From assembly GCA_900544455.1 (NCBI GenBank), contig UQVJ01000048.1, positions 1 to 13,246 of the forward strand: a stretch of DNA of 13,246 bases, written 5' to 3'. Position 1 is the stretch's first letter; each line of letters starts with the position of its first letter. A program made the translations under genes and the position numbers. This document shows, piece after piece, positions 1-7,337 of the stretch. The DNA is from an uncultured Eggerthella sp. (lineage in GTDB: Bacteria; Actinomycetota; Coriobacteriia; Coriobacteriales; Eggerthellaceae). Below the pieces are notes generated by a model, which searched no databases, was not told the origin of the DNA, and saw only the letters and a program-made list of their open reading frames with translations.

Positions 1-717
1 ATGAACTCATTGCAAGAGAAGATAGCCTTGAACAATCGGACAAATGATTATTTAGAGGAGCTGGTGTCTGCTAGGTTCGCAGCGGCTTTTGGGAGCAACC
101 GGCCTACGACAAAGCTCGAAAATGTGCTACGCATCTCAACAAGATCGGCGAAACCGCAAGACCATCCAAACGAAATTTGGGAGCATTACAGCATTCCTGC
201 ATTCGATGAATCTCACCGCCCTGTTATGGAATTTGCGTCAAATATTAAGAGCAATAAATATATTGTTGGCAAGAGCAGCATCTTGATCTCAAAGCTTAAC
301 CCTTCAGTCAAGAGATTTTGGCTTCCAGCCTGTTTGACAAAGCACTCCGTATGCTCGACCGAGTTTATTGTTTACGAGCCAATTGCGCCAAATCGTAAAA
401 GCTTTTATGCGGCAGCAATCTCGTCCGATACCTTTCAGAATTATCTATTGGCGCACGTGACGGGCTCGACGGGCAGTAGGCAGAGGGCGCAACCGAAGAG
501 TACCCTAGACTATCCAATGCCTAATCCAGGAAAAGCTGAAATCGAAGACTTCTGTTTATTTGCTGACCCCATATATGCTCAAATCGAAGAAAACGAACAT
601 GAGTCTGCTAGCCTCACGCAGCTTCGCGACACCCTGCTTCCCAAGCTCATGTCTGGCGAAATAGATGTCATAAAAACCGACCTTACGCAGCTAAATAATC
701 ATTTATCCGTTGATTAA
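1..717 (+). CDS. hsdS: Type I restriction specificity subunit HsdS, C-terminal half (5' end outside window)
   Basis: DNA-recognition subunit of a type I R-M complex, here represented by its second half. The first residues (LQEKIALNNRTNDYLEEL) are the central conserved helix of HsdS. Then comes one TRD (about residues 35-180, with the VCSTEFI patch and the GSTGSRQR stretch), a coiled-coil helix, and the C-terminal conserved motif LRDTLLPKLMSGEID (about 208-222). An HsdS normally has two TRDs in about 400 residues; only the second is seen. The methionine at base 1 lies inside the conserved helix, so the true start is probably upstream of the window, or this is a silent promoterless cassette. 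It is convergent with the other hsdS half at 683-1204 and overlaps its 3' end by 35 bases. The frame carries both copies of the inverted repeat, one near each end. The HsdS family assignment is secure; whether it is expressed is not known. Confidence 0.85.
   Translation: MNSLQEKIALNNRTNDYLEELVSARFAAAFGSNRPTTKLENVLRISTRSAKPQDHPNEIWEHYSIPAFDESHRPVMEFASNIKSNKYIVGKSSILISKLNPSVKRFWLPACLTKHSVCSTEFIVYEPIAPNRKSFYAAAISSDTFQNYLLAHVTGSTGSRQRAQPKSTLDYPMPNPGKAEIEDFCLFADPIYAQIEENEHESASLTQLRDTLLPKLMSGEIDVIKTDLTQLNNHLSVD
37..55 (+). repeat. Inverted repeat, left copy, in central HsdS helix
   Basis: CGGACAAATGATTATTTAG. It matches the reverse complement of 691-709 with one mismatch (C/T at its fifth base) and 14 consecutive identical bases (42-55). 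It encodes R-T-N-D-Y-L of the central HsdS helix. Its counterpart encodes R-I-N-D-Y-L in the minus-strand hsdS in the same frame, as expected for an in-frame inversion site. Confidence 0.75.
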
Positions 718-1204
718 CAGCTATTTTACTATCTATAGACGAAAGGACTCCCGCAATCCGTTCTTGGTTAGATTCATCTGGCAGCTCGAACTCGTAAGAG
801 AGCAACTGCTCTGGCTTAACTCGCTGATGAGAGCCGGAGGTTCCCGATCTCATAGAAGTCATTTTATTCGTGAAGTCGTCAGAAATGAGAACGTAGTATA
901 GGTAGTCCCTGTTCACTGCTTTCGCCTGAAGAGGGATAAATTCTGTAGAGCAAACGCTGTTCGGCAACTCTTCATTTACGCGCCAAACACGGCGAAATCG
1001 CATATTGAGCTTATTGCAAAGAATGTCCCCTTTGCGCACTAAAAGCTTGCTGCTCCGGATATCGGAACCATCCTCTTTTACGGGCTTACGGCCTGCGTCA
1101 AATGAAGGAAGGCTGTAATGCCAATATTCAACACCATCTTGCGGAGCGATGCTGTCTTTTGTTGATACTGCGACTTCGCGAAGAAGAACCTTCCTAGAGT
1201 CCAT
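683..1204 (-). CDS. hsdS: Type I restriction specificity subunit HsdS, N-terminal half only (truncated configuration)
   Basis: A 173-residue product starting at the ATG at 1204-1202, which overlaps the end of hsdM by 11 bases. A GGAGG lies nine bases upstream inside hsdM, favouring this start over the longer open frame to 1273, which is only hsdM read out of frame. Residues 1-150 form one TRD (EYWHYSLPSFDAG near the start, VCSTEFI and GTSGSHQR later). Residues from about 145 form the central helix (QERIAGVLSSIDSKIAVNQRINDYL), followed by two alanines and TAA. The second TRD and the C-terminal helix of a normal HsdS are missing and lie in opposite orientation next door. A half HsdS might dimerise, as reported for some truncated subunits, or be inactive. 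Family assignment is secure; activity is unknown. Confidence 0.88.
   Translation of the reverse strand: MDSRKVLLREVAVSTKDSIAPQDGVEYWHYSLPSFDAGRKPVKEDGSDIRSSKLLVRKGDILCNKLNMRFRRVWRVNEELPNSVCSTEFIPLQAKAVNRDYLYYVLISDDFTNKMTSMRSGTSGSHQRVKPEQLLSYEFELPDESNQERIAGVLSSIDSKIAVNQRINDYLAA
691..709 (-). repeat. Inverted repeat, right copy, at the hsdS/hsdS convergence
   Basis: On the plus strand this reads CTAAATAATCATTTATCCG. On the minus strand it is part of the central helix of the truncated hsdS (R-I-N-D-Y-L, then A-A and stop). On the plus strand it is the end of the other hsdS (L-N-N-H-L-S). The same bases therefore serve both genes. The core TAAAT-AATC-ATTTA (692-705) is itself a palindrome, a shape common in recombinase core sites. 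Confidence 0.75.
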
Positions 1205-2705
1205 ACCCAATCGCCTCCAGGTTCTTCTTGATCTGTTCCTGCAGGCGGTTGGACTCCTCGAAGCATTTAGCAAGCTCGCCGGTCAGGCGCGCCATCTTCT
1301 CCTCGAAGGGCTCGTCGTCCTCCTCGGTATCGGCAATGCCTACATAGCGGCCGGGCGTCAGGATAAAATCCTGTTTGGCAATATCCCCGATCGTGGCAAT
1401 CTTGGAGAAGCCCTTCTCTTCCTCAAGCGAACCATCGCGGAGCGCATCGAAGGCCTTCGCTACCTTATCGATGTCCTCTTCGGTAAACTCGCGCAGCTTA
1501 CGGGAAACCATGGTGCCCATCTCGCGCGCGTCGATGAAGAGGGTCTTGCCCGGCTGCTTCTTTGCCTTGGTGATGATCCACAGGCTCACAGGAATGCCCG
1601 TGCTGTAGAACAGCTTGTCGGGCATGGCCACAATGCCTTCTACCAAATCGGCCTCTACGAGCGCCTTGCGGATATCGCCCTCAGTGCCTGTCTGGCTCGA
1701 GAGCGATCCGTTCGCAAGTACCATGCCCATTCGGCCGGTGCGGTTCAGATGGTGCACCATGTGCTGCACCCAGGCGAAGTTGGCATTGCCCTCGGGCGGG
1801 GTACCAAAGTCCCAGCGCGGGTCGTCCTTGAGCTTGTCGCCGCCCCAGTCCTTCAGGTTGAAGGGCGGGTTTGCCAGGATGAAGTCGAAGCGCTCGTTCT
1901 TGTGCACGTCGTTGAAAAAGGTATCGGCGTTGTAGGTGCCCAGGTCGGCGTCGATGCCACGGATGGCCAGGTTCATCGTGGCCATCTTCCAGGTGGTGGG
2001 GTTGCTCTCCTGGCCGAATATGGACAGATCGTTAATGTTGCCGGAGTGGCGACGCACGAACTCGGCAGACTGCACGAACATGCCTCCCGAACCACAGCAC
2101 GGGTCGTAGACGCGCCCGTGGTAAGGCTCGATGATCTCGACAAGCGTGCGAACGATGCAGGCGGGCGTGTAGAATTCGCCGGCGTTCTTGCCCTCGGCCT
2201 CGGCGAACTTGGCCAGGCAGTACTCGTAGGTGCGCCCCAGGATGTCGCGAGTGTCGCCCTTCTCGGCCATCTGCACGTTGGTGAACAGGTCGACGACCTC
2301 TCCTAGGCGGCGCTTGTCCAGCTCCTGGCGGGCGAAGTTCTTCGGCAGGATGTTCTTGAGCTTGTCGTTCTCGGCCTCGATCTTGCGCATGGCCTCGTCG
2401 ATGACCTTGCCGATCTCGGGCGTATGGGCGGCCGCTGCAACGGTTTCCCAGCGTGCGTTCTTGGGAACGAAGAAGATGCTCTTGTAGGTGTACTCGTCGC
2501 GGTCTTCCTCGAAACCGTCGCCCTCGGCCACCAGCTCTTGGTAGCGCTGTTCGAACTTGTCTGATATGTACTTCAGGAAGATGAGACCCAGCACGACATT
2601 CTTGTACTCGGACGCATCGATGTTGCCGCGCAGCTTGTCGGCAGCCTTCCAGATCTGCTCTTCGAAGCCTATCTCGACAGTGTTGTCGGTTTTCTTCTTC
2701 GCCAT
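1194..2705 (-). CDS. hsdM: Type I restriction-modification DNA methyltransferase subunit HsdM
   Basis: N6-adenine methyltransferase subunit; with HsdS it methylates the target site and with HsdR it forms the restriction complex. The 503-residue length is normal for HsdM. An N-terminal helical domain (about 10-170) precedes the catalytic domain: SAM-binding motif I D-P-C-C-G-S-G-G at 201-208 and catalytic motif IV N-P-P-F at 279-282. The C-terminal 40 residues form a charged helix that would contact HsdS. The start is ATG at 2705-2703, 30 bases after the upstream 231-residue gene. The stop overlaps the hsdS start, so translation is probably coupled. No damage is seen and the frame is intact throughout, so the modification subunit should be functional if paired with a working HsdS. 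Confidence 0.97.
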   Translation of the reverse strand: MAKKKTDNTVEIGFEEQIWKAADKLRGNIDASEYKNVVLGLIFLKYISDKFEQRYQELVAEGDGFEEDRDEYTYKSIFFVPKNARWETVAAAAHTPEIGKVIDEAMRKIEAENDKLKNILPKNFARQELDKRRLGEVVDLFTNVQMAEKGDTRDILGRTYEYCLAKFAEAEGKNAGEFYTPACIVRTLVEIIEPYHGRVYDPCCGSGGMFVQSAEFVRRHSGNINDLSIFGQESNPTTWKMATMNLAIRGIDADLGTYNADTFFNDVHKNERFDFILANPPFNLKDWGGDKLKDDPRWDFGTPPEGNANFAWVQHMVHHLNRTGRMGMVLANGSLSSQTGTEGDIRKALVEADLVEGIVAMPDKLFYSTGIPVSLWIITKAKKQPGKTLFIDAREMGTMVSRKLREFTEEDIDKVAKAFDALRDGSLEEEKGFSKIATIGDIAKQDFILTPGRYVGIADTEEDDEPFEEKMARLTGELAKCFEESNRLQEQIKKNLEAIGYGL

Positions 2706-2735
2706 ATATTCTTAACCTACAATCTTTTCAGGTGC

Positions 2736-3431
2736 CTATTCTTTATCAGTTTCTGAATAGAACAAGTCATATAGCGCCTTGAACTGTTCTTCGACTTCCG
2801 ATTCGTTGCATGGGTAGAAGTAGATTTGGACATTTTGCTTGTACTTCACATCCGCGTAGACATCAGGATCGCCATCGCGTGAGCAAGAATACTCAATCGC
2901 CTTACCAAGAGGGTTTCCTTTACCTACATATATCCCAAGGTAGTCGGTGAGGTCCTTGTCGAAATCGATCGTTGAATACGTTGTGATTACGAAACAGCCC
3001 GAGCCGCTATACAGACCTGTGGCTAAAGCCTGAATTCCAGATCCCTCTTGGTCTTTAAGCCTCGCGAATTCTTTGTAAGTAACGCGTTGGCTCGCACCCT
3101 CAAGGACCATCTGCCTTGCCTGCTTGAGCTGCTTGGCGAGCTCTCTTTCCTCTTTCTTCGCTTTTCGAGCGTCTGCGTACTTCGCCTTTGTGTCGGCAGC
3201 TTTGCCGATCACTCCGCCGACGACGTCTTTGGTTTCGCCGGCTTTCTGAAAAAGACCTCCTACAGCTTCCTTGCCTTTTCCAATAACGGCTTTGCCTTCA
3301 TCTGAATCTATTGCCGGCTGCACGGTGTCCTTGAGAGTGTTGGCGGCTCCAAGTACTGCTGTAGCAGTGCTGATTATTTCTGCTGTGGCTTTAAGCCCTT
3401 TTCTAATTGCCTCGGGGTCGACCTTAGCCAT
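2736..3431 (-). CDS. Unrecognised accessory protein encoded between hsdR and hsdM
   Basis: A 231-residue protein in the R-M operon, 31 bases after hsdR and 30 before hsdM, so it is very likely co-transcribed. Residues 1-85 are rich in Ala, Gly, Lys and Thr and look like loose amphipathic helices. Residues 85-112 are a highly charged helix (RKAKKEERELAKQLKQAR), probably coiled coil. The C-terminal domain (about 143-225) looks globular: GCFVITTY, then GIYVGKG, then DPDVYADVKYKQNVQIYFYPC and an acidic helix. The spacing of GCFVI and YVGKG faintly recalls the start of a GIY-YIG nuclease fold, but the usual catalytic arginine and glutamate are not obvious. That resemblance is a guess. There is no signal peptide or clear membrane helix. 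A role in modulating the R-M complex or in a linked defence activity is inferred only from position. Confidence 0.8.
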   Translation of the reverse strand: MAKVDPEAIRKGLKATAEIISTATAVLGAANTLKDTVQPAIDSDEGKAVIGKGKEAVGGLFQKAGETKDVVGGVIGKAADTKAKYADARKAKKEERELAKQLKQARQMVLEGASQRVTYKEFARLKDQEGSGIQALATGLYSGSGCFVITTYSTIDFDKDLTDYLGIYVGKGNPLGKAIEYSCSRDGDPDVYADVKYKQNVQIYFYPCNESEVEEQFKALYDLFYSETDKE

Positions 3432-3462
3432 TTCTCTTGCCTCTTCTTAACTCTTATTTCCC

Positions 3463-6400
3463 TTACTCGTATATCTTCGTGTCGGCCCAAAGCTCGCACT
3501 GCGCCATGACGGTCTCCATCGCATCGTCGACCCCCTCGGGCGGATACTTGTACTTCTTCAACAGGCGCTTAATGGCGCGGCGCATGCCTGCGCGGGCACT
3601 TTCCTTCTTCTGCCAGTCGATGGTGGCGCTCTTCTGCATTGCCTCGGTGAGCTCGCGGCTGATGGCCACAAGCTGGTCGTTGGTGTAGAAATCCTTCACG
3701 GCCTCGGGCTTGGTGATGGCATCATAGAAGGCCATCTCCTCGTCGGTTAAGCCAAGCTTCTTCGCCTCCCCGTCGTCCTTCATCATGTCCTTAGCCATCT
3801 TTACCAGCTCTTCGATGACCTGTGCATTGTTGAGCATACCGTTAAGGTAGGCGTTGACCGTACCCTGTAGAAGCTCGCTGAACTTCTTGGCCTTCACCAC
3901 GCTGGCGGCCTGGTACTCGCGCACCTGTTCCTTGATGAGACGCTTCAAGGCCTCGTAGGCGATATTCTTCTCCTTCATGCGGGCGACCTCGGAAAGGAAC
4001 GCCTCGCTCACGATTGAGACCTCCACGCGCTCGTTCTCGAACAGGTTTATGACGCCGTCGGCATGCACCGTCTGCTCAAGCATCTCGGTCACGCGAGCGT
4101 TGAACTCGGCGTAGCTCATGCCCTTCTTGCCGGTGCTGCTCTTTCGCCCGGTCAGGCGCAGCACCTGCACGCGCAGGACGGACAGGTAGGCTGCCTCGTG
4201 CTGGTCCTCGCGCGATACCAGGCTCTTGCACAGGGAAAGCGCCTGGTTCATGAGTTGGCACTGCTTGACGAAATCTTCCATGTCGTCGTGGTGCTCGGGG
4301 GCGAGCAACCAGTCGGTACCCTCGGCGATGGCCTCGGCGAGCTTCGCCTTACTTTCGGTGAAGATGGACTCCTTGTAATCGAAGCCGTACATGAGATCGC
4401 GACACACGTCCAGCTTCTCCAGGAACTTCGGGTAGGCCGTAGATGCCACGTCCATGTCGCCGTAGTTGTGCTGATCGCGGTTGGTGTAGTCCTTCATGGC
4501 CTGCTTGAGGGAGCGGGCGATGCCGATGTAGTCGACGACCAGGCCGCCCTCCTTGCCCTTGCACACGCGGTTCACGCGCGCAATGGCCTGCATGAGGTTA
4601 TGGCCCTTCATCGGCTTGAACACATACATGGTGGAGAGGCTCGGCACGTCAAAACCGGTGAGCCACATATCCACGACGATGGCGATCTTCAGCGGGTCGT
4701 CATCGTTCTTGAAGCGGCGCTCCATCTCCTTTTTGTGAGTAGAGCCGCCGCACACCTCGAACCATTCCTCTGGGTCCTGGTTCGACATAGTCATGACCAC
4801 GCCCAGTTTGTTTTTCCACTGCGGGCGCAGCTCCAGCATGCGATAGTAGATCTTCATGGCAACGGGACGACTGTAGGCAACCGCGAGCGCCTTGCCAGCC
4901 AGGATGTCGGCGCGGTTGCTTTCGTAGTGCTCCACGATGTCGCGGCAAAGCGCATCGATGGTCTCGGGTGTGCCGAACACGGCGTCCAGGCCGCCGGTGT
5001 CGCGCTTGGCCTTCTCGACGCTGGCCTCGTCGGTCTGCGCGGCGAACTCGGCGTAGAGCGCGTCAAGTCGCGCGAGCGTGCCCTCGTCAAGGCCGAGAGC
5101 CACGACGCGGCTCTCGTAGAAGACAGGCTTGGTCGACTCGTCCTCCACCGACTGTGTCATGTCGTAGACATCGATGTAGTCGCCGAATATTTCACGGGTG
5201 TTTTTGTCGTCGGTAGCCACCGGCGTGCCAGTGAAGCCGATGTAGGACGCGTTCGGCAGGGCCTTGCGCACCACCATCGCAGCACCGATGGAGACCTTAC
5301 CATGCTCGTCCATCTTCTCGGTCATGCCGTACTGGCCGCGGTGCGCCTCGTCAACCATCACCACAACGTTGCTCCGGTCGCACAGCGGCTCGTCGCCATC
5401 AGTAAACTTTTGCATGGTGGTGAAGATGATGCCGTTGGCCTCGCGGCCCAGAAGTTGGTCCTTCAGGTCCTGGCGGCTCGCGGCCTGCACGGGTTCCTGG
5501 CGCAGGAACGACTTGCAGCGGCCGAACTGACCGTAGAGCTGGTCGTCAAGGTCGTTGCGATCGGTAATGACGACGATCGTCGGGCTCTCTAAGCGCTGCT
5601 GCAGCAGATGCGCAAAGAACACCATTGAAAGCGATTTGCCTGAGCCCTGGGTGTGCCAGAACACGCCGATCTTGCCGTCGCCGGCCACGGCCTCGACGGC
5701 GCGCTCGATCGCCTTGCGCACGCCGAAGTACTGGTGGTAGGCGGCCAAGATCTTGATGACCTTGTCGCCAATGTCGTTGAACACGACAAAGTTCTTGATT
5801 ATGTCGAGCAGGCGCGCCTTCTCCATCATGCCGTGCAGCATGGTCTTGAAGCCTGCGTTCTTGGTGTCCGAATAGTCACCGTCTACGGACTTCCACGGCG
5901 TGAAGCGATCCTCGTCGGCGGTGATGGTGCCCACGCGCGTCTCGGCCATGTCGCTCATGACGCAGAAGACATTGGGCACGAACATGCTGGGGATGTGGTG
6001 CATGTAGTTGCGCAGCTGCAGGTAGGCGTCGGATGCGTCTACCTCTTCGCGCGACGGGCTCTTCAGTTCGAACATCACCAACGGCATACCGTTCACGAAA
6101 GCGATGACGTCGGGGCGCTTCTCGGAGTACTCAACAAAGGTCCACTGGTTCACCACATGGAAGTCGTTGTTGTCAGGGTTGTCGAAGTCGAGCAGGTAGA
6201 CGATCTCGTCGAGCTCCTCCTGCCCATCGAAGTAGCGCACTTCCACGCCTGATTGCAGGTAGTCGTTGAAGGTCTCGTTTCGCTGCTCTAGGGTGCCGCC
6301 CTCGACGTTCGACATCTTGAGGATGGCCTCTTGTATGGCTTCTCTCGGAAGGTTGGGATTGATGCGCGCGAGCGCTGCGGGCAGCACGTCGGGCAGGAAC

Positions 6401-6543
6401 ACGTCGCGGTATTCGTCGGTCGTGCGTCGTACGTCAGGGCCATAAAGCTCCTCATAGCCCAAATCGTCGCGAAGGTGCTCGATTACCACTTGTTCGTAAA
6501 AGTCCTCATCTATATGAATCGACGCATATTCAGCTTGACCCAT
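3463..6543 (-). CDS. hsdR: Type I restriction endonuclease and translocase subunit HsdR
   Basis: Motor and nuclease subunit that pulls DNA through the bound complex and cuts unmodified DNA at a distance. It has 1026 residues, the usual HsdR size. In order: an N-terminal PD-(D/E)xK nuclease domain with RPDVIAFVNG (D145) and ELK (E159, K161); Walker A TQGSGKS (298-304); DEAH box (398-401); motif III FTGTP (437-441); helicase motif VI QAIARVNRV (652-660); and a helical C-terminal domain that docks on HsdM. The start is ATG at 6543-6541, preceded only by a weak AG-rich ribosome site. It is the first gene of the operon hsdR - 231-residue gene - hsdM - hsdS. All catalytic motifs are intact. Confidence 0.97.
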   Translation of the reverse strand: MGQAEYASIHIDEDFYEQVVIEHLRDDLGYEELYGPDVRRTTDEYRDVFLPDVLPAALARINPNLPREAIQEAILKMSNVEGGTLEQRNETFNDYLQSGVEVRYFDGQEELDEIVYLLDFDNPDNNDFHVVNQWTFVEYSEKRPDVIAFVNGMPLVMFELKSPSREEVDASDAYLQLRNYMHHIPSMFVPNVFCVMSDMAETRVGTITADEDRFTPWKSVDGDYSDTKNAGFKTMLHGMMEKARLLDIIKNFVVFNDIGDKVIKILAAYHQYFGVRKAIERAVEAVAGDGKIGVFWHTQGSGKSLSMVFFAHLLQQRLESPTIVVITDRNDLDDQLYGQFGRCKSFLRQEPVQAASRQDLKDQLLGREANGIIFTTMQKFTDGDEPLCDRSNVVVMVDEAHRGQYGMTEKMDEHGKVSIGAAMVVRKALPNASYIGFTGTPVATDDKNTREIFGDYIDVYDMTQSVEDESTKPVFYESRVVALGLDEGTLARLDALYAEFAAQTDEASVEKAKRDTGGLDAVFGTPETIDALCRDIVEHYESNRADILAGKALAVAYSRPVAMKIYYRMLELRPQWKNKLGVVMTMSNQDPEEWFEVCGGSTHKKEMERRFKNDDDPLKIAIVVDMWLTGFDVPSLSTMYVFKPMKGHNLMQAIARVNRVCKGKEGGLVVDYIGIARSLKQAMKDYTNRDQHNYGDMDVASTAYPKFLEKLDVCRDLMYGFDYKESIFTESKAKLAEAIAEGTDWLLAPEHHDDMEDFVKQCQLMNQALSLCKSLVSREDQHEAAYLSVLRVQVLRLTGRKSSTGKKGMSYAEFNARVTEMLEQTVHADGVINLFENERVEVSIVSEAFLSEVARMKEKNIAYEALKRLIKEQVREYQAASVVKAKKFSELLQGTVNAYLNGMLNNAQVIEELVKMAKDMMKDDGEAKKLGLTDEEMAFYDAITKPEAVKDFYTNDQLVAISRELTEAMQKSATIDWQKKESARAGMRRAIKRLLKKYKYPPEGVDDAMETVMAQCELWADTKIYE

Positions 6544-6594
6544 AGCCGTATCTTTCTGTCAGAAGCTTGCTGCGTTCAGCGTTTTTGGCCGCGT

Positions 6595-6645
6595 GGACGC
6601 ATAATCTGACATTATACGGCATGGTTCGCCTGCGGCCCTTCGCTA
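6595..6645 (-). promoter_or_regulatory. Candidate promoter of the hsdR operon
   Basis: A perfect TATAAT -10 box on the minus strand (6616-6611) lies about 65 bases before the hsdR start. No good -35 box is seen 16-18 bases upstream. An inverted repeat ATAAT-CTGAC-ATTAT (6601-6615) overlaps the -10 box and could bind a regulator. Only the -10 box is strong, so this is a candidate. Confidence 0.4.
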
Positions 6646-6652
6646 TCTGCGC

Positions 6653-6868
6653 TTACGCCAGCTCGCGCAGGCGCCCGAGGGCAAGCCTGAACCACTCCAG
6701 GTCCTCTTCGGTTGGCGTGCCGTCCCAGGGCCAATGCGTCACGTAGCGCCAATGCGAAAACACCGCGCTTCCCAAGAAGGCGGCGTCGTCTATCTCGCTC
6801 AAGGCAGCTTGCAGTCCTTCGGGCGTGCCCGCATCGGGGTACCGTTCGTCTCAATCCCATGTCGGCAT
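6653..6868 (-). pseudogene. Small gene with an in-frame stop at codon 6
   Basis: The minus strand has a good ribosome site (AGAGGGGG) and ATG at 6868-6866. The frame reads M-P-T-W-D, then TGA (6853-6851), then stays open for 65 codons with natural-looking protein sequence (DERYPDAGTPEGLQ, later FSHWRYVTHWPWDG, ending RLALGRLRELA) to TAA at 6655-6653. The tryptophan-rich motif and regular helical end suggest a real small protein of about 71 residues broken by a single nonsense codon. The family is not recognised. It lies just upstream of the hsdR promoter in the same direction. Confidence 0.4.
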
Positions 6869-7199
6869 CGCCCCCTCTTCGCCTTTGAACGCATGAACCC
6901 TTGCCACTAATGGCCTACCCAGCGTTAGCCGATGTGCCGTAGTATGCCCGCGAGTTCCACCAGCGCCGCCTGGACACAAGCACCCTCTCCCACCCTTCCC
7001 TCGAACGCGAGGCCGCCGACGCCATCGGCAGCGTACCGGGACTGTGAAGCCCGCCGGCATTCTGGCACGACAGTCTCCTTCACTAAAGCGATTTAGCTTC
7101 TCACTAAAAACCTCAGTCAAATTTTTAGTGAGGTTTTTAGTGAGAACTTTCAGAATGAACTGCCCCCCCATTTCTGGGGCGCGAGGAATGAGAGGTTTT
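6869..7199. other. Gene-poor stretch with one coding scrap and repeats
   Basis: No intact gene is supported. On the plus strand, 6943-7047 is a 34-codon open scrap bounded by stops, with protein-like content (YAREFHQRR, then HPSLEREAADAIGSVPGL). It is probably the end of a lost gene of unknown family. To its right lies the TTTAGTGA repeat cluster (7079-7146). A short GC-rich hairpin (CCCCA-TTTC-TGGGG, about 7165-7180) follows, without a T-run on either strand. Confidence 0.45.
7079..7146. repeat. TTTAGTGA repeat cluster with an 18-bp perfect inverted repeat
   Basis: The arms at 7098-7115 (TTCTCACTAAAAACCTCA) and 7129-7146 are perfect reverse complements separated by 13 bases. The unit TTTTTAGTGAG occurs twice in tandem on the plus strand (7122-7132 and 7134-7144, period 12), once inverted (7100-7110), and again as a shorter inverted copy at 7079-7086. 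It could be a regulator-binding cluster or a cruciform. On the minus strand it reads as L-T-K-N-L-T-K-N-L-T, so it could also be the repetitive tail of a lost gene. It lacks the T-run of a terminator. Confidence 0.7.
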
Positions 7200-7310
7200 T
7201 GGACTGGGACTGTTTTATGGACATTCGGAATCGAGCTAATGAGCGCACTGCCGCCTATATTCCACGGGCGATAGGTTGCCGAGGGATGACTGCGGCCGCC
7301 TGCTATTCGG
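7200..7310 (-). mobile_element. IS3-family insertion sequence remnant (3' end of transposase)
   Basis: Codons from 7310 to the stop at 7238-7236 read P-N-S-R-R-P-Q-S-S-L-G-N-L-S-P-V-E-Y-R-R-Q-C-A-H. This matches the end of the DDE integrase domain of IS3-family OrfB (N-x-R-R-P-x-S-x-L-G-x-x-S-P-x-E-Y). The following bases to about 7200 (TGGACTGGGACTG on the plus strand) start with TG and look like the terminal inverted repeat. The rest of the transposase is absent. The remnant is joined in frame to the first codons of a presumed abiEii gene. Confidence 0.65.
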
Positions 7311-7337
7311 CTTTTTGAGCTGGTTACCTTCCGTCAT
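7236..7337 (-). pseudogene. AbiEii toxin start fused to IS3 transposase tail
   Basis: The ATG at 7337-7335 overlaps the stop of the AbiEi antitoxin gene as ATGA, the typical coupling of abiEi to abiEii. The first codons, M-T-E-G-N-Q-L-K, fit the N-terminus of AbiEii nucleotidyltransferases, which often contain Q-L-K there. The frame then runs straight into the IS3 transposase tail and stops after 33 codons. The simplest reading is that IS insertion and deletion removed the toxin after codon 8. The toxin identity rests on position and eight residues, so it is an inference. Confidence 0.5.

Larger units (their letters stand above)
37..709. other. Putative invertible hsdS segment (phase-variable specificity)
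   Basis: The segment is bounded by the inverted repeats at 37-55 and 691-709 and contains the C-terminal HsdS half (TRD2). Flipping it places the sequence after N-D-Y-L of the plus-strand gene directly behind N-D-Y-L of the minus-strand gene in the same frame. The product would have about 171 + 220 = 391 residues, a normal HsdS length. In the orientation seen, the minus-strand subunit ends after one TRD. Invertible hsdS loci are established in several bacteria. That this one inverts is inferred from repeats and frame, and no recombinase gene is present in the window. Confidence 0.65.

Noticed and set aside
1205..1273. 23-codon N-terminal extension of the minus-strand hsdS
   Set aside because: It is hsdM sequence read out of frame; the ATG at 1204 has its own ribosome site and the TRD begins immediately.
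1149..2306. Long plus-strand open frame (385 codons) over hsdM
   Set aside because: It is the antisense shadow of hsdM, which has all methyltransferase motifs; its composition is low-complexity Val, Leu, Gly and His.
4063..5592. Plus-strand open frame of 509 codons over hsdR
   Set aside because: Antisense shadow of hsdR, rich in His, Val and Leu, without any family motif; the minus-strand frame has all helicase motifs.
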